64,000 nucleotides of DNA, from the NCBI GenBank assembly GCA_963771705.1, contig CAVYUP010000006.1:124001-188000 (forward strand). Reading direction: 5' to 3'. The translations under genes and the position numbers were made by a program. The notes below the pieces were generated by a model. It was not told where the DNA came from. It did no database searches and saw nothing but the letters and a program-made list of their open reading frames with translations. Source of the stretch: DATFVA01 sp963771705. Its GTDB lineage: Bacteria > Bacteroidota > Ignavibacteria > Ignavibacteriales > Ignavibacteriaceae. This document shows, one piece after another, positions 61,966 through 64,000 of the stretch. Each line of letters begins with the position of its first letter. Position 1 is the stretch's first letter.

Positions 61966-64000
61966 CTACATTTCAGAATATTTCTGTATAATCGTTTTGT
62001 ATCCCGGCAGATCTCTTAATGGATCATAGATGGGATCGAGCTTAAGCAGGTTGACAGAGAAGGAACCTGGTATTGAAAGAATAAAGTCTAGCTGCTTCAA
62101 AGCCTGATCATAATTTCCTGTAAGCACATAGATCTTCGCAAGATCCCATTGACGGTAATATCCACGATAGGCTTCCTTGTCCAGCGGCAACAGCTCAATT
62201 CCTTTTTTTCCTTCATATACTGCTTTATCGTTCAAGCCCATACCGGCATAAGTTATACCCAATGAGCTGTGGAATCTTTCATCTGACGGATTTTCCTTTA
62301 TTAATTTTTCAAGCTGAACTCTGGAAGAATCAAAATAACTTTTAGAAAGAGCCGGCTGATTCTTGTATTTATATATTAGTCCAGCTATTTGCGTCCGTGG
62401 TGTGTAATTAAACTGTCCTGTCTCATATTCCCGGCCTGAAGCATTCAGATCCCTGAGCGCCTTATCATAATTCCTGTTCATCATATCAACTAAAACAGGA
62501 ATGTTCGGTGCTACGTCGAGATAATTATAGTCATTAACTTCGCTCAAAACCTGTGAAGCGGCTTTTGTATTATCTTTCCAGAGCAGCAGGTAATAGGCCT
62601 CAATTACGCGGAGGGCGCTTACATCAGGACTAAGCTCAATGGCTTTCTTATAATACTTTATTGAATTACCGTAATCACGCAGAAGCGCATAAGTTTCACC
62701 TGTATTACGGACATACTCAATAGATAAGGGGTCAAGCGTTACAGCTTTTAACATGTTCTTAATGCAATCTTCAAATTGACCCATTCTTCTGTATACTACA
62801 GCCAGGCCAAAGGCCGCCTCTGCATTATTCGGCTGAGTGTCGCGTGCTTTCGTAAATTCTTCAATTGCTTTCCCGTAATCCAGTCGGCACCAGTAATAGA
62901 AATAACCCAGGGCAAGATGCCCCTCGGCGAGATCCGGATCCAATTCAAAAGCCTTTTGCGCATTCTTAAATGCATTCTGTACATTTTCGGAGGACCGGTC
63001 ATAATAAAACCAGTAGTTTGAGGCCTGCATTCTCGACAGCTGCGAATAGGCAAGAGCAAAACCGGGGTCGAGCTCTATCGCTTTTTGGTAAAGCTTTATA
63101 CTGCTGTTGAAATCGGATTTCAGATAAGATCCCCTCGACTCATACGACAAGCCTCTTAAATAATAATCATATGCTTCAATATTATCAGTCGGTGCTTTTT
63201 GATTAACCCGGTCGGTTGAAAGAGATCCGCCAAGCTGATCAACAACCTTCTGTGCTATATCATTCTGAACATTAAAAATATCATCCAGCACTTTATCATA
63301 AGAATCAGACCAGGTAATAGTATTATCAGATACTCTGGTAAGCTGAGGTGTTATCCTTACGCGGCTCATTTTATCCTTATCTTTTGCCCACCTTATCGTA
63401 CCGCTTAGTATATAATTTACTCCGAGTTCCTTACCGATCTCCTTTGTACTCTTATTGGAGTTGGCAAGCTTTTCGGCGCTGCTGCGGGAGATAACGCCTA
63501 TGTTTCCGATAGAAGCGAGCTTACTTGTAATTTCTTCGGTAACACCATCAGCAAAATAATTTTCATCTTTAGAACCCAGATTTTCGAAAGGAAGTACTAC
63601 TATCATTTTACGGGTGTTATCAGGTTCAGCCTGTTCGACGCTTCTGCTGAAATAAAACCAGCCCGCGATTACTAAAATTATGACGGCCGCGGCAGCGGTT
63701 AAGATCCACTTCATCCCGATGTTCATTCCTCTCCGGTTTGGGGGACCTTCAGAACCCGGAACGGGCGTACCGGAGATGCTTTGCCCGGAGAAACCAGTGC
63801 CGGAGATACGTGAGGCGGATACACGGGATCCAGAATCACCCTTTAACAGCATCAGATCGGAATGCATTTCGCTTATAGTGCTGTATCTTGAGGAAGCATC
63901 CTTCGCGGTAGATTTCTTTATAATGGAATTTAATTCTTCAGGGATTTCGTTTATTTCAGGCAATTCATCATTTAAGATGGAATAGATTATAGCCTGTTCA
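61966..64000 (-). CDS. Ser/Thr protein kinase with FlgO-like domain and TPRs (partial at window end)
   Basis: The frame is open to the window edge, and residues encoded beyond 63963 (EQAIIYSILNDELPEINEIP) continue the end of a kinase domain, so the N-terminal kinase lies outside. The visible 677 residues include that tail, a transmembrane helix (WILTAAAAVIILVIAGWFYF), an FlgO-like domain (MIVVLPFENLGSKDENYFAD, VNYILSGTIRWAK) and TPRs. It is strikingly similar to 54639-57296 over its whole visible length, so the two are recent duplicates. A 287-bp gap without genes separates it from the FAD-oxidase gene. Confidence 0.93.
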   Translation of the reverse strand, partial: EQAIIYSILNDELPEINEIPEELNSIIKKSTAKDASSRYSTISEMHSDLMLLKGDSGSRVSASRISGTGFSGQSISGTPVPGSEGPPNRRGMNIGMKWILTAAAAVIILVIAGWFYFSRSVEQAEPDNTRKMIVVLPFENLGSKDENYFADGVTEEITSKLASIGNIGVISRSSAEKLANSNKSTKEIGKELGVNYILSGTIRWAKDKDKMSRVRITPQLTRVSDNTITWSDSYDKVLDDIFNVQNDIAQKVVDQLGGSLSTDRVNQKAPTDNIEAYDYYLRGLSYESRGSYLKSDFNSSIKLYQKAIELDPGFALAYSQLSRMQASNYWFYYDRSSENVQNAFKNAQKAFELDPDLAEGHLALGYFYYWCRLDYGKAIEEFTKARDTQPNNAEAAFGLAVVYRRMGQFEDCIKNMLKAVTLDPLSIEYVRNTGETYALLRDYGNSIKYYKKAIELSPDVSALRVIEAYYLLLWKDNTKAASQVLSEVNDYNYLDVAPNIPVLVDMMNRNYDKALRDLNASGREYETGQFNYTPRTQIAGLIYKYKNQPALSKSYFDSSRVQLEKLIKENPSDERFHSSLGITYAGMGLNDKAVYEGKKGIELLPLDKEAYRGYYRQWDLAKIYVLTGNYDQALKQLDFILSIPGSFSVNLLKLDPIYDPLRDLPGYKTIIQKYSEM

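Overview
The window looks like a chromosomal segment of a FCB-group bacterium, most likely Ignavibacteria or a close relative in the Bacteroidota/Chlorobi assemblage. This rests on three secreted proteins, plus a fragment of a fourth, tied to the type IX secretion style. The three complete ones end in a C-terminal sorting domain with the 'NYPNPFNP' motif. The window also has many large Ser/Thr kinases with TPR or propeller tails and moderate GC. The assignment is inference from family knowledge. No rRNA, tRNA, CRISPR array or insertion sequence was recognised.

Layout. 1-2370: end of a sensor kinase, an NtrC-type sigma-54 activator and an archaemetzincin, overlapping in one operon. 2395-3129: PAP2-family membrane phosphatase, followed by a C-free, G-rich tandem repeat. 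3556-7444: etfB-etfA-acyl-CoA dehydrogenase and a small protein, an electron-transfer/beta-oxidation unit. 7677-9215: secreted C1 peptidase, then the wreck of a ParDE/RelBE-like toxin-antitoxin pair. 9308-12647: gatE-gatD, the archaeal-type Glu-tRNA(Gln) amidotransferase, unexpected in a bacterium. 12656-15898: arylsulfotransferase-like secreted protein, a small membrane protein and an NTF2-like protein.

16110-25014 is an accessory region. It holds an AT-rich DarTG-like ADP-ribosylation toxin-antitoxin pair in reversed gene order, a DUF6150 repeat protein, a Cas4-like/DEDD nuclease (DUF2779) behind a WYL regulator, and an ARPP-1 protein. After these come a membrane protein, a PLD-like protein, a coiled-coil protein, and decayed partial copies of both the ARPP-1 gene and the neighbouring secreted-protein gene. 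It reads as a mosaic defence-type island, though the function is not shown.

25129-33321: secreted/T9SS proteins and a NarL-type two-component system with a lone receiver protein. The intergenic regions before the two regulators carry the same GTGCG-N4-CGCAC-type inverted repeats. 33558-38383: SlyD, then a compact operon with LigD split into three single-domain genes (phosphoesterase, ligase, polymerase) behind an SDR dehydrogenase; no Ku gene lies in the window. 38610-42478: cupin, GNAT acetyltransferase, AmpG-like MFS transporter, an HPF-cold-shock fusion and a HEAT-repeat protein.

42621-64000 is a signalling block, all on the minus strand: a GAF-histidine kinase-receiver-AraC hybrid with a STAS partner, then six Hanks-type Ser/Thr kinases. 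Five are complete and the sixth runs off the window. They sit nearly head to tail, and their C-terminal halves differ: AAA+TPR, TolB/FlgO-like+TPR, or a PD40 propeller. Two pairs are clear paralogues, so the array grew by duplication. A BBE-type flavoprotein oxidase gene is embedded among them.
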